64,000 bases of DNA. Source: an uncultured Ignavibacteriota bacterium. GTDB lineage: Bacteria; Bacteroidota; Ignavibacteria; UBA10030; UBA8401. Shown in pieces: positions 1 to 11,624 of the stretch (within the stretch, counting starts at the first letter, position 1; each line of letters starts with the position of its first letter). The stretch covers positions 1 through 64,000 of the forward strand of contig CAISDA010000043.1 in NCBI GenBank assembly GCA_903884005.1, read 5' to 3'. The notes below the pieces were generated by a model. The model was not told the DNA's origin and ran no database searches. It saw only the letters and a list, made by a program, of their open reading frames with translations. A program made the translations under genes and the position numbers.

Positions 1-400
<400 letters not shown>

Positions 401-503
401 AATATTTTTATTATACACATTGTTGGTGTATCAATAAACCTTTGCAGATCGTACGAGCGTGGAATGCATGCGCTATACACGATTCATTCTTCTTAAATTT
501 TTT

Positions 504-619
<116 letters not shown>

Positions 620-634
620 TTTATTTTTTCAATG

Positions 635-672
635 ATCCCGTTCCGCTTTTTTGCGGGACGGGATTTTTTTTT
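635..672 (+). terminator. Rho-independent terminator of the rRNA operon
   Basis: A 12-bp stem (ATCCCGTTCCGC with GCGGGACGGGAT, one G-U pair) around a T-rich loop is followed by a run of nine T. It begins 15 bases after the 5S end and closes the rrn operon. Confidence 0.9.
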
Positions 673-709
673 GTATCTTTGAACTTCCCGTCACTCTTAC
701 GGACAGCAT

Positions 710-1672
710 ATGAAAATTCTCATCACCGGTATCGGCGGATTCGCCGGCAGCCACCTCGCCGACTTTATCGCCACAGCTCACCCCTCCGCCGAACTCTTCG
801 GCATCGTCCGAGACTTCGAAAAAACCGATAACCTGAAAACGCTGCTCAACCAGGTGACGCTTCACCAATGCGACATCACCGAGTTCCAGTCCGTCTTCAA
901 GGTCATCAAGGAAACCAAACCCGATATCATTTTCCATACCGCCGGACAGGCGTTCGTGCCCAGTTCGTTCGAGTTCACCGCCGACACGTTCAAAACAAAC
1001 GTTATCGGCACGATCAATATTTTCGAAGCCGTCAAGGCCTGCGAAACCAACCCCCGCATCGTCGTCGTCACCTCGGGCGAAGTGTATGGCGAAACCTTCG
1101 GCATGCCAGCGCTCCACTCGGAACAGTCCGTGCCGCGCCCGGTCAACCCATACGCGGCCAGCAAAACAAGCGTCGATTACGTCGCGCAGACATATAAAAA
1201 TTACGAGGGGCTCAATATCGTCATCGCCCGCCCCTTCAACCATACGGGGCCGCGGCAAAAACCTGCCTTCGTCTGCTCGTCCCTCGCCCGGCAAATCACG
1301 ACGCTCGTAAAAAATAATTCGCCTTTGAATTTAAAAGTTGGTAATATAAAAGCACGCCGCGATTTTACCGACGTGCGGGACATCGTCCGCGGCTATTGGA
1401 TGCTGTCACAGATCGATAACCGCTCAAATTTTATTTTTAACCTCTGCTCCGGACATATTTTTTCTATCGAAGAGATCATCGACATGTATGAAACGATCGC
1501 CGGCAAACGCTTCGAGCTGATCGTCGAGGCCAAACGCCTCCGCGGCTACGATATTCAACTGTTGGCCGGCAACCATTCGGCGATCGTGAACTCCGTCGGA
1601 TGGAAACCGCAGATTGATTTTCACACGACACTGACAGACCTTTACGATTACTGGATGAAAAAGGAGAATTGA
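710..1672 (+). CDS. GDP-4-keto-6-deoxy-D-mannose reductase-like SDR (Rmd type)
   Basis: This is an extended short-chain dehydrogenase of 320 residues. It has an N-terminal NAD(P)-binding glycine motif ([10 protein letters not shown]), a serine-containing SGEVYG strand and the YxxxK catalytic pair in PYAASK. The overall pattern, including [10 protein letters not shown] and [10 protein letters not shown], matches GDP-6-deoxy-D-lyxo-4-hexulose reductases. These reduce the product of Gmd to GDP-D-rhamnose. The next gene, two bases downstream, is a clear Gmd, which supports this substrate. A GDP-mannose 4,6-dehydratase paralogue or another sugar epimerase cannot be excluded from sequence alone. 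It is the first gene after the rRNA terminator, and no strong promoter was seen in the 35-base gap. Confidence 0.8.
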   Translation: MKILITGIGGFAGSHLADFIATAHPSAELFGIVRDFEKTDNLKTLLNQVTLHQCDITEFQSVFKVIKETKPDIIFHTAGQAFVPSSFEFTADTFKTNVIGTINIFEAVKACETNPRIVVVTSGEVYGETFGMPALHSEQSVPRPVNPYAASKTSVDYVAQTYKNYEGLNIVIARPFNHTGPRQKPAFVCSSLARQITTLVKNNSPLNLKVGNIKARRDFTDVRDIVRGYWMLSQIDNRSNFIFNLCSGHIFSIEEIIDMYETIAGKRFELIVEAKRLRGYDIQLLAGNHSAIVNSVGWKPQIDFHTTLTDLYDYWMKKEN

Positions 1673-1674
1673 CC

Positions 1675-2718
1675 ATGGCAAAAAAAGCGCTCATCACAGG
1701 CATCACGGGCCAGGATGGTTCGTACCTGACGGAACTCCTTCTGGAAAAAGGCTATGAGGTGCACGGCATCATACGCCGCTCGAGTTCGTTCAACACCGGA
1801 CGCATCGACCATCTCTATAATAATCCGGAAATTTCAGGAAAGACATTGTTCCTGCATTATGGCGACCTGACCGATACGAGTAACCTCAACCGCCTCCTCG
1901 AAAAAATTCACCCGGAGGAAATCTATAACCTTGCCGCGCAAAGCCATGTGAAAGTGTCGTTCGAAGTCCCCGAATATACGGCCGAGGTCGATGCCGTAGG
2001 CACGCTGCGGTTCCTCGATGCGATACGAGAGACCGGCATGAAGACGAAATTGTACCAGGCGTCCACGAGCGAGCTCTACGGATTGGTGCAGGAAGTTCCA
2101 CAGTCCGAAACGACGCCGTTCTATCCCCGCAGCCCGTACGGCGTTGCAAAACTCTACGGCTATTGGATCATCGTCAACTACCGCGAAGCATACAACATCT
2201 TCGCGTGCAACGGCATTCTCTTCAATCACGAATCGCCGCGCCGCGGCGAAACCTTTGTGACGCGCAAGATCACGCTCGCCGCCGCGCGCATCAAACTCGG
2301 CCTGCAGAAGGACCTGCTGCTCGGCAATTTGAACGCAAAGCGCGATTGGGGATACGCTCCCGAATTCGTCGAAGGCATGTGGCGCATGCTGCAGCGCGAC
2401 GTTCCCGAGGATTTTGTGCTCGCCACCGGCGAAATGCACGAGGTCAGGGAATTTGTCAACGCCGCATTCAATGAGGTCGACATCGAACTCGACTGGGTCG
2501 GCGAGGGTGCCGATGAAAAAGGCCTCTCAAAAAAGGACGGCTCCGTGCTCGTTGCCGTCGATCCGCGATACTACCGCCCCACCGAAGTCGAGCAGCTGCT
2601 GGGCAACGCGACGAAGGCGAAAGAAAAATTGGGATGGAAAGCGCACACAACGTTCGCCGATCTGGCCCGCCTTATGGCGCGCGCCGATTTTGAGAAGGTC
2701 AAAAAGCGCGGGTATTAA
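1675..2718 (+). CDS. gmd: GDP-mannose 4,6-dehydratase
   Basis: Converts GDP-D-mannose to GDP-4-keto-6-deoxy-D-mannose, the branch point for GDP-fucose and GDP-rhamnose. Gmd hallmarks are the opening glycine motif [31 protein letters not shown], the ASTSELYG strand, YxxxK (YGVAK), the signature [17 protein letters not shown], and [19 protein letters not shown]. At 347 residues it has normal length. The ATG at 1675 is chosen over an in-frame TTG six bases earlier because AAGGAG at 1661-1666 is then eight bases away. The upstream reductase ends at 1672, so the two are probably translated from one message. Confidence 0.97.
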   Translation: MAKKALITGITGQDGSYLTELLLEKGYEVHGIIRRSSSFNTGRIDHLYNNPEISGKTLFLHYGDLTDTSNLNRLLEKIHPEEIYNLAAQSHVKVSFEVPEYTAEVDAVGTLRFLDAIRETGMKTKLYQASTSELYGLVQEVPQSETTPFYPRSPYGVAKLYGYWIIVNYREAYNIFACNGILFNHESPRRGETFVTRKITLAAARIKLGLQKDLLLGNLNAKRDWGYAPEFVEGMWRMLQRDVPEDFVLATGEMHEVREFVNAAFNEVDIELDWVGEGADEKGLSKKDGSVLVAVDPRYYRPTEVEQLLGNATKAKEKLGWKAHTTFADLARLMARADFEKVKKRGY

Positions 2719-2725
2719 CTGTATC

Positions 2726-2810
2726 TTTCATGAATCCAGGGTTCATCACCCCGCATGAAAATACCCGTTTCGCAGACGCAGCATTGCAGGGCGAGATGGT
2801 ATCTCGCCCA
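2726..2810. repeat. Dispersed 85-bp repeat with conserved hairpin, copy 1
   Basis: This segment matches 57028-57113 over about 85 bases with roughly a dozen differences. It ends in the hairpin at 2789-2809 (arms GGGCGAGAT and ATCTCGCCC, loop GGT) that defines a family with about ten copies in the window. It fills the gap between gmd and the next gene. No open frame is conserved in it. Confidence 0.85.
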
Positions 2811-2870
2811 GATTTCTGTATGGCGAATTGATGTTTTCCATCCCCCTTTTGCATTTTCCTAACTGATACT

Positions 2871-3809
2871 ATGGACAAAGACTCTAAAATTTTCGTCGCC
2901 GGCCACCACGGACTTGTCGGCTCGGCTATTGTGCGCGCGCTTGCAGCCGAGGGATATGCATCGATCCTCACACGGACGCATGCCGAATTGGACCTCGAAG
3001 ATCAAGGCGCCGTTCGGGCGTTCTTCGATGCCGAACGTCCCGAGTATGTCTTCCTCGCCGCAGCGAAGGTCGGCGGCATACATGCCAACAGCACGTATCC
3101 GGCGGACTTCATCTATAAAAATCTGCAGATACAGAACAGCCTCATCCATGCGAGCTACACGCATGGCGTGAAGAAATTGTGCTTCCTCGGCAGTTCGTGC
3201 ATCTATCCGAAGATGGCGCCGCAACCGATGAAGGAGGAATACCTCCTGACCGGAACTCTTGAACCGACGAATGAACCGTACGCCATTGCGAAGATCGCGG
3301 GCATCATCATGTGCCAGGCCTACGCCCGGCAATACGGCGTCAATTTCATTTCCGTGATGCCCACGAATCTCTACGGGCCCCACGACAATTTCGACCTTCA
3401 AAGTTCACACGTGCTGCCGGCGCTCATACGTAAGTTTGTCGACGCGCATGCGAAGTCCCTTCCCTCGGTTGTCTTGTGGGGCAGCGGTACGCCGCGGCGC
3501 GAATTTTTATATGTCGACGATATGGCCGAGGCATGCCTTTTCCTGATGAATACGTACAACGACAGCAGCATCGTGAATATAGGCACCGGCGACGATGCGA
3601 CCATTCTTGACGTCGCAAAGCTCATTGCCGAAAAAGTCGGGTACACAGGGGAGCTGGAGTTCGATGCATCGAAACCCGACGGCACACCAAAAAAACTGCT
3701 CGACGTCTCAAAGATCGCAGGGCTGGGATGGCGCGCGAAAGTCTCGCTTCCCGCGGGACTCGAACGCACCATCGACTGGTACCGGAAAAACAATAAAAAT
3801 TCTAAATAG
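2871..3809 (+). CDS. fcl: GDP-L-fucose synthase (GDP-4-keto-6-deoxymannose 3,5-epimerase/4-reductase)
   Basis: Epimerises and reduces the Gmd product to GDP-L-fucose with NADPH. Family marks over its 312 residues are the cofactor motif [13 protein letters not shown], the [18 protein letters not shown] segment, GSSCIYPK with its conserved cysteine, YxxxK in YAIAKIAG, and [12 protein letters not shown]. Length is typical (about 310). It follows gmd after a 150-base gap filled by the dispersed repeat. The Rmd-like gene upstream would compete for the same intermediate, so this locus can make both deoxyhexoses. Confidence 0.96.
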   Translation: MDKDSKIFVAGHHGLVGSAIVRALAAEGYASILTRTHAELDLEDQGAVRAFFDAERPEYVFLAAAKVGGIHANSTYPADFIYKNLQIQNSLIHASYTHGVKKLCFLGSSCIYPKMAPQPMKEEYLLTGTLEPTNEPYAIAKIAGIIMCQAYARQYGVNFISVMPTNLYGPHDNFDLQSSHVLPALIRKFVDAHAKSLPSVVLWGSGTPRREFLYVDDMAEACLFLMNTYNDSSIVNIGTGDDATILDVAKLIAEKVGYTGELEFDASKPDGTPKKLLDVSKIAGLGWRAKVSLPAGLERTIDWYRKNNKNSK

Positions 3810-3922
3810 ACTGAGTGTGAGCTAACCCGCCCTGCGCCGTGCAGGGCTGATGTTGCATGCTTTTTTTTTCAGGTCGGCATGTCTGCCGCCTGACGTGAAC
3901 ACACACAATGTAGGGGGCGCCA

Positions 3923-5254
3923 ATGAAAATTGCAGTTGTCGGAACAGGGTATGTCGGTCTCGTGACGGGAACGTGTTTCGCCGATACGGGAAACTTTGTG
4001 ACGTGCGTGGATGTCGATAAGGAAAAATTGAAGAAGCTGCACAATAAAGAGGTCACGATCTACGAACCAGGCCTCGATATGTTGTTCCAGCGCAATATCG
4101 TGCAGAAGCGCATCACGTTCACGAACGACCTGGCGTCTGCGGCGCTGTCGTCGGAAATTGTTTTTTTATGCCTTCCCACGCCGCAGGGCGAAGACGGGTC
4201 CGCCGACCTGAAATACATCATGGGCGTGTCTGAGCAGCTCGCGCACATATTCACGGAAGCCGGGAACGGGGAGTATAAGATCGTTGTCAACAAGAGCACG
4301 GTTCCCGTGGGCACTGCCGGAAAGGTCGCGGCGATTTTCGCCGCCGCCGGAGCGACGAACGTGGATGTGGTCTCGAATCCGGAGTTTCTGCGCGAAGGAT
4401 TTGCCGTCGACGATTTCATGCGGCCCGACCGCATCGTGCTCGGCGCATCGAGCGCTGCGGCGATGGAAAAAATGAAAATACTCTACGAGCCGTTCGTGCG
4501 CCAGGGCAATCCCATCATCGAAATGAATATTCAGAGCGCAGAAGTGACGAAGTATGCCGCGAATTCGTACCTTGCCATGCGCATCACGTATATGAACGAG
4601 CTCGCGAATTTCTGCGAGCGTGTCGGCGCCGATGTGGATATCGTCCGCAAAGGCATGGGCACCGATCAGCGCATCGGCAAGCGTTTCCTCTTCGCCGGCA
4701 TCGGCTACGGCGGTTCCTGCTTCCCGAAGGATGTGAACGCGCTCATTAAAACCTCTGAAGAGGCGCAGGCGCCGATGCAGCTGCTGAAGGTCGTGGACCT
4801 TGTGAACAAGGAACAAAAACTCGTGCTGGTGAAGAAGCTCCTCGAGTATTTTAACGGCTCCGTTAAAGGCAGACATTTTGCGGTCTGGGGTCTCGCATTC
4901 AAACCGAACACCGACGATGTACGCGAAGCGCCATCGGTGGTCATCATTAAAAAGCTGCTCGCACTCGGTGCAACCATCAGCGCCTACGATCCGGCTGCGA
5001 TGGAAACATCGCGCTTCGACCTCGACGACACGATCACCTATGCCGCAAACGAATACGACGCTCTTGGCGGGGCCGATGCACTGCTTGTGCTTACAGAATG
5101 GAACGAATTCCGTAATCCGGATTTCGAAAGGGTCAAAGCGCAGATGAAGGCGCCGGTCATTTTCGACGGTCGGAATATTTTTACGCCCGAAAAAATGGCT
5201 GCACTGAACATCACGTATTTCAGCATCGGCCGTCAGGCCGTTCGAAGCCGTTAA
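3923..5254 (+). CDS. ugd: UDP-glucose 6-dehydrogenase
   Basis: Oxidises UDP-glucose to UDP-glucuronate in two NAD-dependent steps. It opens with the Rossmann motif [19 protein letters not shown], contains the NPEFLREG segment, and has the catalytic cysteine in [12 protein letters not shown]. The C-terminal UDP-binding part includes [19 protein letters not shown]. At 443 residues it has usual length. A ribosome site (AGGGGG) lies six bases before the ATG. The gene after it decarboxylates the product, so the pair forms a UDP-glucose to UDP-xylose route. Confidence 0.97.
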   Translation: MKIAVVGTGYVGLVTGTCFADTGNFVTCVDVDKEKLKKLHNKEVTIYEPGLDMLFQRNIVQKRITFTNDLASAALSSEIVFLCLPTPQGEDGSADLKYIMGVSEQLAHIFTEAGNGEYKIVVNKSTVPVGTAGKVAAIFAAAGATNVDVVSNPEFLREGFAVDDFMRPDRIVLGASSAAAMEKMKILYEPFVRQGNPIIEMNIQSAEVTKYAANSYLAMRITYMNELANFCERVGADVDIVRKGMGTDQRIGKRFLFAGIGYGGSCFPKDVNALIKTSEEAQAPMQLLKVVDLVNKEQKLVLVKKLLEYFNGSVKGRHFAVWGLAFKPNTDDVREAPSVVIIKKLLALGATISAYDPAAMETSRFDLDDTITYAANEYDALGGADALLVLTEWNEFRNPDFERVKAQMKAPVIFDGRNIFTPEKMAALNITYFSIGRQAVRSR

Positions 5255-5285
5255 CTCATCACCTCACTATTCATACGGACACCTT

Positions 5286-6221
5286 GTGAAAACATCTGTC
5301 GTTACCGGCGGTGCCGGATTTTTAGGCTCGCATCTGTGCGAGCGGTTGCTCAACGAAGGCCATGCAGTGATCTGCATCGACAATCTGCTCACCGGCTCAC
5401 TGGATAATATCGGAGGGCTCTTCGAAAATAAATCGTTTCAGTTCATCCACTACGACGTGACGAATTTTATTCACGTTCCCGGAACGATCGATTACGTATT
5501 CCACTTTGCGTCGCCGGCAAGCCCCATCGACTATCTGAAGCTTCCCATACAGACATTAAAGGTCGGGTCGCTCGGAACGCATAAGGCCCTCGGTTTCACG
5601 AAGGCGAAAAACGCGCGATTCCTCCTCGCCTCCACATCCGAAACATACGGCGATCCCGAAGTGCATCCGCAGGTCGAGGAGTACTGGGGCAACGTGAATC
5701 CCGTCGGGCCGCGCGGCGTATACGACGAAGCCAAACGGTTTGCCGAAGCATTGACGATGGCCTATCATCGCTATCACGGAGTAGAGACGCGCATCGTGCG
5801 GATCTTCAACACCTATGGCGAACGCATGCGCCTGGAAGACGGCCGCGCCATTCCCGCGTTTGCCTCCCAGGCACTGAGGAACGAAGATGTCACAGTGTTC
5901 GGCGACGGTTCGCAGACCCGAAGCGTCTGCTACGTGTCCGACCTCATCGAAGGCATCTACCGCCTTATGCTTTCCGATTATATGATGCCGGTGAATATCG
6001 GCAATCCCGAAGAACTCACCATGCTCCAGCTCGCACAGGAAATCATCGCGCTCACGAAGAGCTCCAGCAAGATCGTCTTCAAGGAACTTCCCACGGACGA
6101 TCCCAAATTGCGTCAGCCCGATATCACGAAAGCCAAAGCACTTCTCGGCTGGGAACCAACGGTGAACCGTGCCGAAGGATTGGTCAAAACGCTCGCATAT
6201 TTCAAGTCGAAGATCGGATGA
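5286..6221 (+). CDS. UDP-glucuronate decarboxylase (UDP-xylose synthase)
   Basis: An extended SDR of 311 residues with the cofactor motif [15 protein letters not shown], the segment [32 protein letters not shown] with the active-site Ser/Thr and Glu, and YxxxK in YDEAKRFAE. These are the signatures of UDP-xylose synthase. It forms UDP-xylose from UDP-glucuronate and lies 31 bases after ugd, which makes that substrate. The start is a GTG at 5286; no ATG is available nearby. dTDP-glucose dehydratases are related but lack the SPIDY signature. Confidence 0.93.
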   Translation: MKTSVVTGGAGFLGSHLCERLLNEGHAVICIDNLLTGSLDNIGGLFENKSFQFIHYDVTNFIHVPGTIDYVFHFASPASPIDYLKLPIQTLKVGSLGTHKALGFTKAKNARFLLASTSETYGDPEVHPQVEEYWGNVNPVGPRGVYDEAKRFAEALTMAYHRYHGVETRIVRIFNTYGERMRLEDGRAIPAFASQALRNEDVTVFGDGSQTRSVCYVSDLIEGIYRLMLSDYMMPVNIGNPEELTMLQLAQEIIALTKSSSKIVFKELPTDDPKLRQPDITKAKALLGWEPTVNRAEGLVKTLAYFKSKIG

Positions 6222-6363
6222 TGCGCCATTGCTGATGATTTGGCGGCTATTTGCCGACTAGTGTGGGCGGCTATTTGTCCGCCGATATTGTATTTGTTCT
6301 GAATCTCTCTTACATTACGCAACGGTTGTTTCCGATCACCAGTACTTACCAGCGCCAACGATC

Positions 6364-8076
6364 ATGAAAATCGACATACCATCCTATCCGGTTCCCCATA
6401 TTTCGTCTGTTCAAGACATGCTCGTGCGATCGGCGCGGTCGTTCGGAGATAAATTGGCCCTCGAGGATTGCTCCCCGACGCCGATCCCGCGCGTAACATA
6501 CGCTGCCTTACTGAACACGGTGTTGAAATTCGGCACAGCGCTCCAAAAGATGGATCTTCCGGCGCGCAGTCACATCGCCGTGATCAGCGACAACCGCGTT
6601 CAATGGGCATTGAGCTATCTCACCGCCATGTGCTTCAATTATGTCATCGTCCCGATCGACAAAAATTTAACGCAGAATGAAATCCTCAATGTGATCCACG
6701 AATCGGATGCGAATGCGATCATTTATTCGGACGCCTTCGACGAGATGCTGCGAGAGAAACGCGCCACGCTGAAAAAACTCAAACAGTTCATCAACATGGA
6801 TATTGCGAAGGCGAACGGTTTTGTTCACTCAATGCCGGAGATCATCGGCTCGAGCCTGCCTGTGTCCATCAACGTGCTGCCGACAATCGATCCGGAAGAA
6901 ATGGCGGTGATCATTTTTACTTCCGGCACGCTGGGCAGGGCGAAGGGTGTGATGCTGTCGCAAAAAAATATTGCGTCGAACCTGATAGGCATGCTGACCG
7001 CGATGCAGATGTACCCCGAAGACAGATTTCTCTCCGTGCTGCCGATGCATCATACATACGAATGCAACTGCGGCATGCTCTGCCCGCTCACGGCAGGCTC
7101 ATCGGTGCACTATGCACGGTCGCTTAAGACCGTCGTGGACGATATGCAGCATGTCCGTGCGACGATGCTGCTCGGTGTGCCGCTGTTGTACGAAAAAATG
7201 TTCAAGCGGATCTATAAAACGGTGAACGAAAAAAAATCGACGGCGCTTCTTGTTCCGCAGCTGATCCGTGTCTCGAATGTGTTCGAGAAGATCGGGTGGA
7301 AGAATGTCAAAAAACTCATCTTCAGGGAAATGCACGAAAAATTCGGCGGTTCGATCCGCATCTTCGTCGCGGGCGGCGCGGCTTCCGATCCGTCCGTGGC
7401 AAAAGGGCTGCGCGAGTTCGGTTTCACCTACATACAGGGATACGGATTGACGGAGACCTCGCCCATTCTCGCACTCAACCGCCTGGCATGGTTTAAGGAC
7501 GATGCTGCAGGACTCCCGCTGCCCAATGTCGATGTGAAAATTTACGCGCCCGATGCTGACGGCGTCGGCGAGGTGTATGCGAAAGGCCCCAATGTCATGC
7601 TCGGCTACTATAAGAACCCCGAGGCGACACGCGAGGCGTTCGATGACGGCTGGTTCAGGACGGGCGATTATGGATTCATTGACGGTGACGGGTTCCTCCA
7701 CATCAGCGGCCGCAAGAAAAATGTGATCATCTCGAAGAGCGGCAAGAACGTGTACCCCGAAGAAATTGAAGACGTGCTCAATCACAGTCCGTTCATCCTG
7801 GAGTCGCTCGTGTTCGGGGAACACGACGAGAAACAGGGCGAGGTCATCGCCGCAAAGATCGTTGTCGATACCGAGGCGTTTATTGAACTCTCCAGCGCCA
7901 AAGGCGTATCGATCACTGCCGAACTGATACACGAGGTTGTTCACACCGAAGTCCAGCGCATCAATAAGGAACTGACGTCGTTTAAACAGATCAAAAATTT
8001 TTACATTCAAGATCAGGAATTTCAGAAAACGTCATCGCAGAAAATTAAACGGTACGCCGTGCTCTCGGAATCATAA
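6364..8076 (+). CDS. AMP-forming acyl-CoA synthetase (long-chain fatty acid-CoA ligase family)
   Basis: A 570-residue ANL-superfamily adenylating enzyme that activates a carboxylic acid with ATP and probably loads it on CoA. Motifs in order: the P-loop-like IIFTSGTLGRAKGVMLSQ near residue 183, GYGLTETSP, FRTGDYGFIDGDGFLHISGRKKN, the hinge, and a C-terminal lysine-rich end KTSSQKIKR carrying the likely catalytic lysine. It resembles FadD-type long-chain ligases. Chain-length preference cannot be told from sequence. It stands alone after a 142-base gap with two short direct repeats (GGCGGCTATTTG near 6244 and 6268). Confidence 0.9.
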   Translation: MKIDIPSYPVPHISSVQDMLVRSARSFGDKLALEDCSPTPIPRVTYAALLNTVLKFGTALQKMDLPARSHIAVISDNRVQWALSYLTAMCFNYVIVPIDKNLTQNEILNVIHESDANAIIYSDAFDEMLREKRATLKKLKQFINMDIAKANGFVHSMPEIIGSSLPVSINVLPTIDPEEMAVIIFTSGTLGRAKGVMLSQKNIASNLIGMLTAMQMYPEDRFLSVLPMHHTYECNCGMLCPLTAGSSVHYARSLKTVVDDMQHVRATMLLGVPLLYEKMFKRIYKTVNEKKSTALLVPQLIRVSNVFEKIGWKNVKKLIFREMHEKFGGSIRIFVAGGAASDPSVAKGLREFGFTYIQGYGLTETSPILALNRLAWFKDDAAGLPLPNVDVKIYAPDADGVGEVYAKGPNVMLGYYKNPEATREAFDDGWFRTGDYGFIDGDGFLHISGRKKNVIISKSGKNVYPEEIEDVLNHSPFILESLVFGEHDEKQGEVIAAKIVVDTEAFIELSSAKGVSITAELIHEVVHTEVQRINKELTSFKQIKNFYIQDQEFQKTSSQKIKRYAVLSES

Positions 8077-8168
8077 GCCGACGGCGCCGTTCCGGCGGCT
8101 CTCGAGCTGCCGTCGCAAGATTCTGCGGGATGCACCGCCCGTGCCCGGTATCGTAGAGGACAATGCCA

Positions 8169-8951
8169 ATGAAAACGATCTTGGTTGTTGAAGACGACCC
8201 TGCTGTCCGTGAAAACATCCAATTCCTCTTGGAGGAATCCGGATACAATGTCGTGACTGCGAACGACGGCAGCCAGGGGATCGCGCTCGGTGTCAAGCTC
8301 ATTCCCGATCTGATCCTCTGCGACATCATGATGCCGCATGCCGACGGATACAGGGTCCTGGAAGCATTGCGGTCGACGCTTGAAACGGCCGCCGTTCCGT
8401 TCGTGTTCCTGACGGCAAAATCGGAGATGGCGGATATGCGGCGAGGCATGCTGCTCGGCGCGGATGACTTCATCCTGAAGCCGTATAAGGCGGGAGACCT
8501 GCTGCAGTCCGTCGTCACGCAGATGAATAGAAAGCCGAACGCTCACACGCAAGTATCGGCGCCCGCACGAAGCGCGGAACCGGCGCGCGACCATACGGAG
8601 CATGAACTCGTGCTGGCCGGCAGCACGCCCGAGGTGTTCAAGATCGCGGACATCAAGTTTATCAAGGCCGAAGAGGAATATTCCATTGTTCACACTTCCG
8701 ATGGAAAAAAACATGTGGTGAGGCGGTTGCTCAAGGAATGGGCGGAACATCTGCCTGCGTCGATATTCCTTCGGATACACAGGTCGATTCTCATCAACCT
8801 TAATCATGTCGTTAAGATAGAACGGTGGTTCAATCATTCGTATCGTGTGTTCCTGAAGGATGTCGATGAACCTCTCGTGATGAGCCGCCGCTACAGCACT
8901 CAATTGCGGGCAAAAGTAAAAGAACGGACCGACACCGATCCTCCGAAGTGA
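8169..8951 (+). CDS. Response regulator, CheY-like receiver plus LytTR DNA-binding domain
   Basis: Residues 1-120 are a receiver domain: the acidic pair in VVEDDPAVREN, the phospho-acceptor Asp in LILCDIMMPHADGY, and the lysine in FILKPYKAGD. After a short linker, residues 155-258 are a LytTR domain (FIKAEEEYSIVHTSDGKKH, FLRIHRSILINLNHV). The ATG at 8169 fits the ribosome site GAGGA at 8156-8160 with eight bases of spacing; an in-frame ATG at 8163 would be too close. No sensor kinase is adjacent, so it is an orphan whose partner and target promoters are unknown. Confidence 0.93.
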   Translation: MKTILVVEDDPAVRENIQFLLEESGYNVVTANDGSQGIALGVKLIPDLILCDIMMPHADGYRVLEALRSTLETAAVPFVFLTAKSEMADMRRGMLLGADDFILKPYKAGDLLQSVVTQMNRKPNAHTQVSAPARSAEPARDHTEHELVLAGSTPEVFKIADIKFIKAEEEYSIVHTSDGKKHVVRRLLKEWAEHLPASIFLRIHRSILINLNHVVKIERWFNHSYRVFLKDVDEPLVMSRRYSTQLRAKVKERTDTDPPK

Positions 8952-9074
8952 CGCTCTCTGGCACGGTGGATACATCACTCCCAGGATCGCTCCAACCCCA
9001 TGGGGACGCCATGACGTGCGCGGCTCCTCCAATCCCGCCATCAGCGCCTCGCGCGAATAAAACGGCGCGGTTTG

Positions 9075-9103
9075 TTGACTTTTCCCCATTTTCTTGCTAA
9101 TTT
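9075..9103 (+). promoter_or_regulatory. Sigma70-type promoter upstream of gap
   Basis: TTGACT at 9075-9080 and TAATTT at 9098-9103 are separated by 17 bases and lie 60 bases before the gap start codon. Confidence 0.6.
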
Positions 9104-9164
9104 TACACAGCTTTATTTTATTCTGCATACATACGCATATTCTATTTCTCACTTGGAGGATTTC

Positions 9165-10175
9165 ATGGCTTTAAAAGTTGGCATTAACGGGTTTGGCCGC
9201 ATCGGGCGCAACGTGCTCCGTGCAGCGATAAAATACGGACCCGGCATTGAAATTGTAGCTATTAATGACATCACCAGCCCCACCACGCTTGCACATCTTT
9301 TGAAACACGATTCCGTGCTCGGTAATTTCGAAGGCACGGTCGTGCTGAAAGACAATATCCTTATCGTCAACGGAAACCCGATCAAAGTGTTCGCCGAAAA
9401 AGACCACAACGGATTGAAGTGGGGCGAACTCGGAGTTGATATCGTTGTTGAATCGACGGGATTGAAACATTTCACCGACGGCGACGCGGCAAAAGATCAC
9501 ATCAAGAACGGCGCGAAGAAGGTCATCCTCTCCGCTCCCGGAAAGGCCGATCTCACAGTCGTGCTCGGCGTGAACGACCAATTGCTCGACATGGCCGCAC
9601 AGGACGTGATCTCGAATGCATCGTGCACGACGAACTGCCTTGCACCAATGGTGGATGTGCTCAATAAAACATTCGGCGTGAAAAAAGGGTTGATGACCAC
9701 GATCCACTCGTACACGAACGATCAGCGCCTGCTCGATCTGCCGCATGCCGACATGCGCCGCGCACGCGCTGCCGCGCTCAACATCATTCCGACCACCACC
9801 GGCGCCGCCAAGACGGTCGGCAAGGTCATCCCCGAACTCGCCGGCAAACTGGACGGGTTCTCGCTCCGTGTGCCGACACCGACCGGATCGATTACCGATT
9901 TTGTCGCCGAACTCGGACGCGAAGTCACGAAGGACGAAGTCAACGCCGCATTCAAGACTGCAGCGGACGGACGCCTCAAAGGCATCATGGAATACAGCGA
10001 CGAGGATCTCGTGCTGTGCGATATCGTCGGCAATCCCTCTTCGGTCATCATCGATTCGAAATTGACGATGGTCATGGGCACGACCGTGAAAGTCTTCGGA
10101 TGGTACGACAACGAATGGGGCTACTCATGCCGCGTTGTGGACTTGATCAATAAAATCGGCTCGTTGCTGAAGTAA
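9165..10175 (+). CDS. gap: Glyceraldehyde-3-phosphate dehydrogenase, type I
   Basis: Catalyses the NAD-dependent phosphorylating oxidation of glyceraldehyde 3-phosphate in glycolysis. It begins [16 protein letters not shown] and contains the catalytic cysteine in [12 protein letters not shown], the [13 protein letters not shown] segment and the C-terminal WYDNEWGYS. At 336 residues it has standard length. The ATG at 9165 is preceded by GGAGGA at 9155-9160; an upstream in-frame extension from 9072 overlaps the promoter and is rejected. Its own terminator follows, and pgk is next on the same strand. Confidence 0.97.
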   Translation: MALKVGINGFGRIGRNVLRAAIKYGPGIEIVAINDITSPTTLAHLLKHDSVLGNFEGTVVLKDNILIVNGNPIKVFAEKDHNGLKWGELGVDIVVESTGLKHFTDGDAAKDHIKNGAKKVILSAPGKADLTVVLGVNDQLLDMAAQDVISNASCTTNCLAPMVDVLNKTFGVKKGLMTTIHSYTNDQRLLDLPHADMRRARAAALNIIPTTTGAAKTVGKVIPELAGKLDGFSLRVPTPTGSITDFVAELGREVTKDEVNAAFKTAADGRLKGIMEYSDEDLVLCDIVGNPSSVIIDSKLTMVMGTTVKVFGWYDNEWGYSCRVVDLINKIGSLLK

Positions 10176-10197
10176 GGACGGGACGGTCAAGAAGCTC

Positions 10198-10239
10198 AAA
10201 CGGCTGATCCTGCACTGTGCGGGCTCAGCCGTTTTTTTT
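10198..10239 (+). terminator. Rho-independent terminator after gap
   Basis: A perfect 10-bp stem (AAACGGCTGA with TCAGCCGTTT) around a 17-base loop is followed by eight T. It separates gap from pgk. Confidence 0.9.
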
Positions 10240-10397
10240 CTTTGAACTGTCGCCGCGCGCACACAGCGTGCGCGATACACGCGCGAGCGTTTTCCCATGC
10301 CTCTGCGCATGGCGGCGGGAATCCATTTCCGCCGTATCATCGGAATGGATATCGCTATCACATTCCAAAAACGATTCACTAATATTACCCGACTGCC

Positions 10398-11594
10398 ATG
10401 AATAAACTTACGATCAATGATATTCAACTCGGCGGCAAGCGTGTTCTTGTGCGCGTCGATTTCAATGTTCCGCTCGATGAAGCGCAGCATATCACGGACG
10501 ACACCCGCATCGTCGAATCGCTTCCGACGATCAAAAAGATCCTCGCCGATGGCGGCAAGGCGATCCTCATGAGCCATCTCGGCCGTCCCAAGGGGAAAGT
10601 AAAGCCGGAATTCAGCCTGAAACCCGCTGCAGACCGTCTCGCCGAACTTCTGGGCCAGCCTGTCACCTTCGCATCCGATTGCATCGGGCCGATCGCCGAT
10701 GCGGCCGTGGCGAAACTGCAGAACGGCGAATGCCTGTTGCTCGAAAATCTTCGCTTCCGCAACGAAGAGGAGGGTAACGACCCGGCGTTCGCGAAAGCGC
10801 TTGCGCAGCACGGCGACGTGTACGTGAACGATGCTTTCGGCACCGCGCACCGTGCCCATGCCTCAACCGAAGGCGTCACGAAATTCATCGCAACGTGCGT
10901 CGCTGGGTTCCTCATGGAAAAGGAACTCGCATTCCTCGGCACGGCCGTTGAAAAACCCGTACGCCCGTTCGTTGCGATCCTGGGCGGCGCTAAAATTTCA
11001 GGAAAGATCGATGTCATTCAAAGCCTCATGAGCAAGGTCGATACGCTCATCATCGGCGGCGGCATGGCGTATACATTTTTCAAGGCACAGGGACTCGAGA
11101 TCGGCAAATCGCTGCTCGAGGCCGATAAGGTGGACCTGGCGCGTCAGATCCTTGCAGAGGCGGCGGCAAAAAAGATCGATCTGCTCCTGCCCGTCGACTG
11201 TATCGTGGCATCCGATTTCAAGAACGATGCCGAGAAAAAAACTGTTTTAAAGAACGAGATTCCCGCCGACTGGCAGGCGCTCGATATCGGTCCTGCAACA
11301 GTGAAGCTCTTCGCCGACTGTGTGAAGAATGCGAAGACCGTGGTTTGGAACGGCCCTATGGGCGTTTTTGAAATGCCCTCATTCGCCGCCGGAACCAATG
11401 CGGTCGCTTTGGCGTTAGTGGAAGCAACGCGTGGCGGTGCAACCACGATCGTCGGCGGCGGAGATTCGGCTGCGGCTATCGCACAAGCGGGCCTCTCGAA
11501 ACAAGTCTCCCATGTATCGACCGGCGGCGGTGCATCCCTCGAGTTCCTCGAAGGGAAAGTGCTTCCCGGCGTGGAAGCACTGAACGATAAATAA
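10398..11594 (+). CDS. pgk: Phosphoglycerate kinase
   Basis: Transfers phosphate from 1,3-bisphosphoglycerate to ADP. Hallmarks are the N-terminal RVDFNVPLD, the MSHLGRPKG segment, the LLENLRF strand, [12 protein letters not shown], and the nucleotide-binding C-terminal GGGDSAAAI with [11 protein letters not shown]. At 398 residues it has the expected length. It follows gap after that gene's terminator, so it probably has its own promoter in the 220-base gap, although no convincing one was found. Confidence 0.97.
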   Translation: MNKLTINDIQLGGKRVLVRVDFNVPLDEAQHITDDTRIVESLPTIKKILADGGKAILMSHLGRPKGKVKPEFSLKPAADRLAELLGQPVTFASDCIGPIADAAVAKLQNGECLLLENLRFRNEEEGNDPAFAKALAQHGDVYVNDAFGTAHRAHASTEGVTKFIATCVAGFLMEKELAFLGTAVEKPVRPFVAILGGAKISGKIDVIQSLMSKVDTLIIGGGMAYTFFKAQGLEIGKSLLEADKVDLARQILAEAAAKKIDLLLPVDCIVASDFKNDAEKKTVLKNEIPADWQALDIGPATVKLFADCVKNAKTVVWNGPMGVFEMPSFAAGTNAVALALVEATRGGATTIVGGGDSAAAIAQAGLSKQVSHVSTGGGASLEFLEGKVLPGVEALNDK

Positions 11595-11624
11595 TGCTCA
11601 ACGGTACGGTGAATTCTTGTGATT

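Noticed and set aside
402-503. tRNA in the 23S-5S spacer
   Set aside because: No cloverleaf or TTCGAATC-type arm is present; the spacer is simply AT-rich.
3829-3847. Hairpin GCCCTGC/GCAGGGC after the fucose synthase gene as a terminator
   Set aside because: The T run comes about 14 bases after the stem, so it is not a standard Rho-independent terminator.
10256-10330. GC-rich self-complementary stretch between gap and pgk as a possible small RNA
   Set aside because: Alternating GCGC runs pair in many ways, with no defined promoter or terminator around them.
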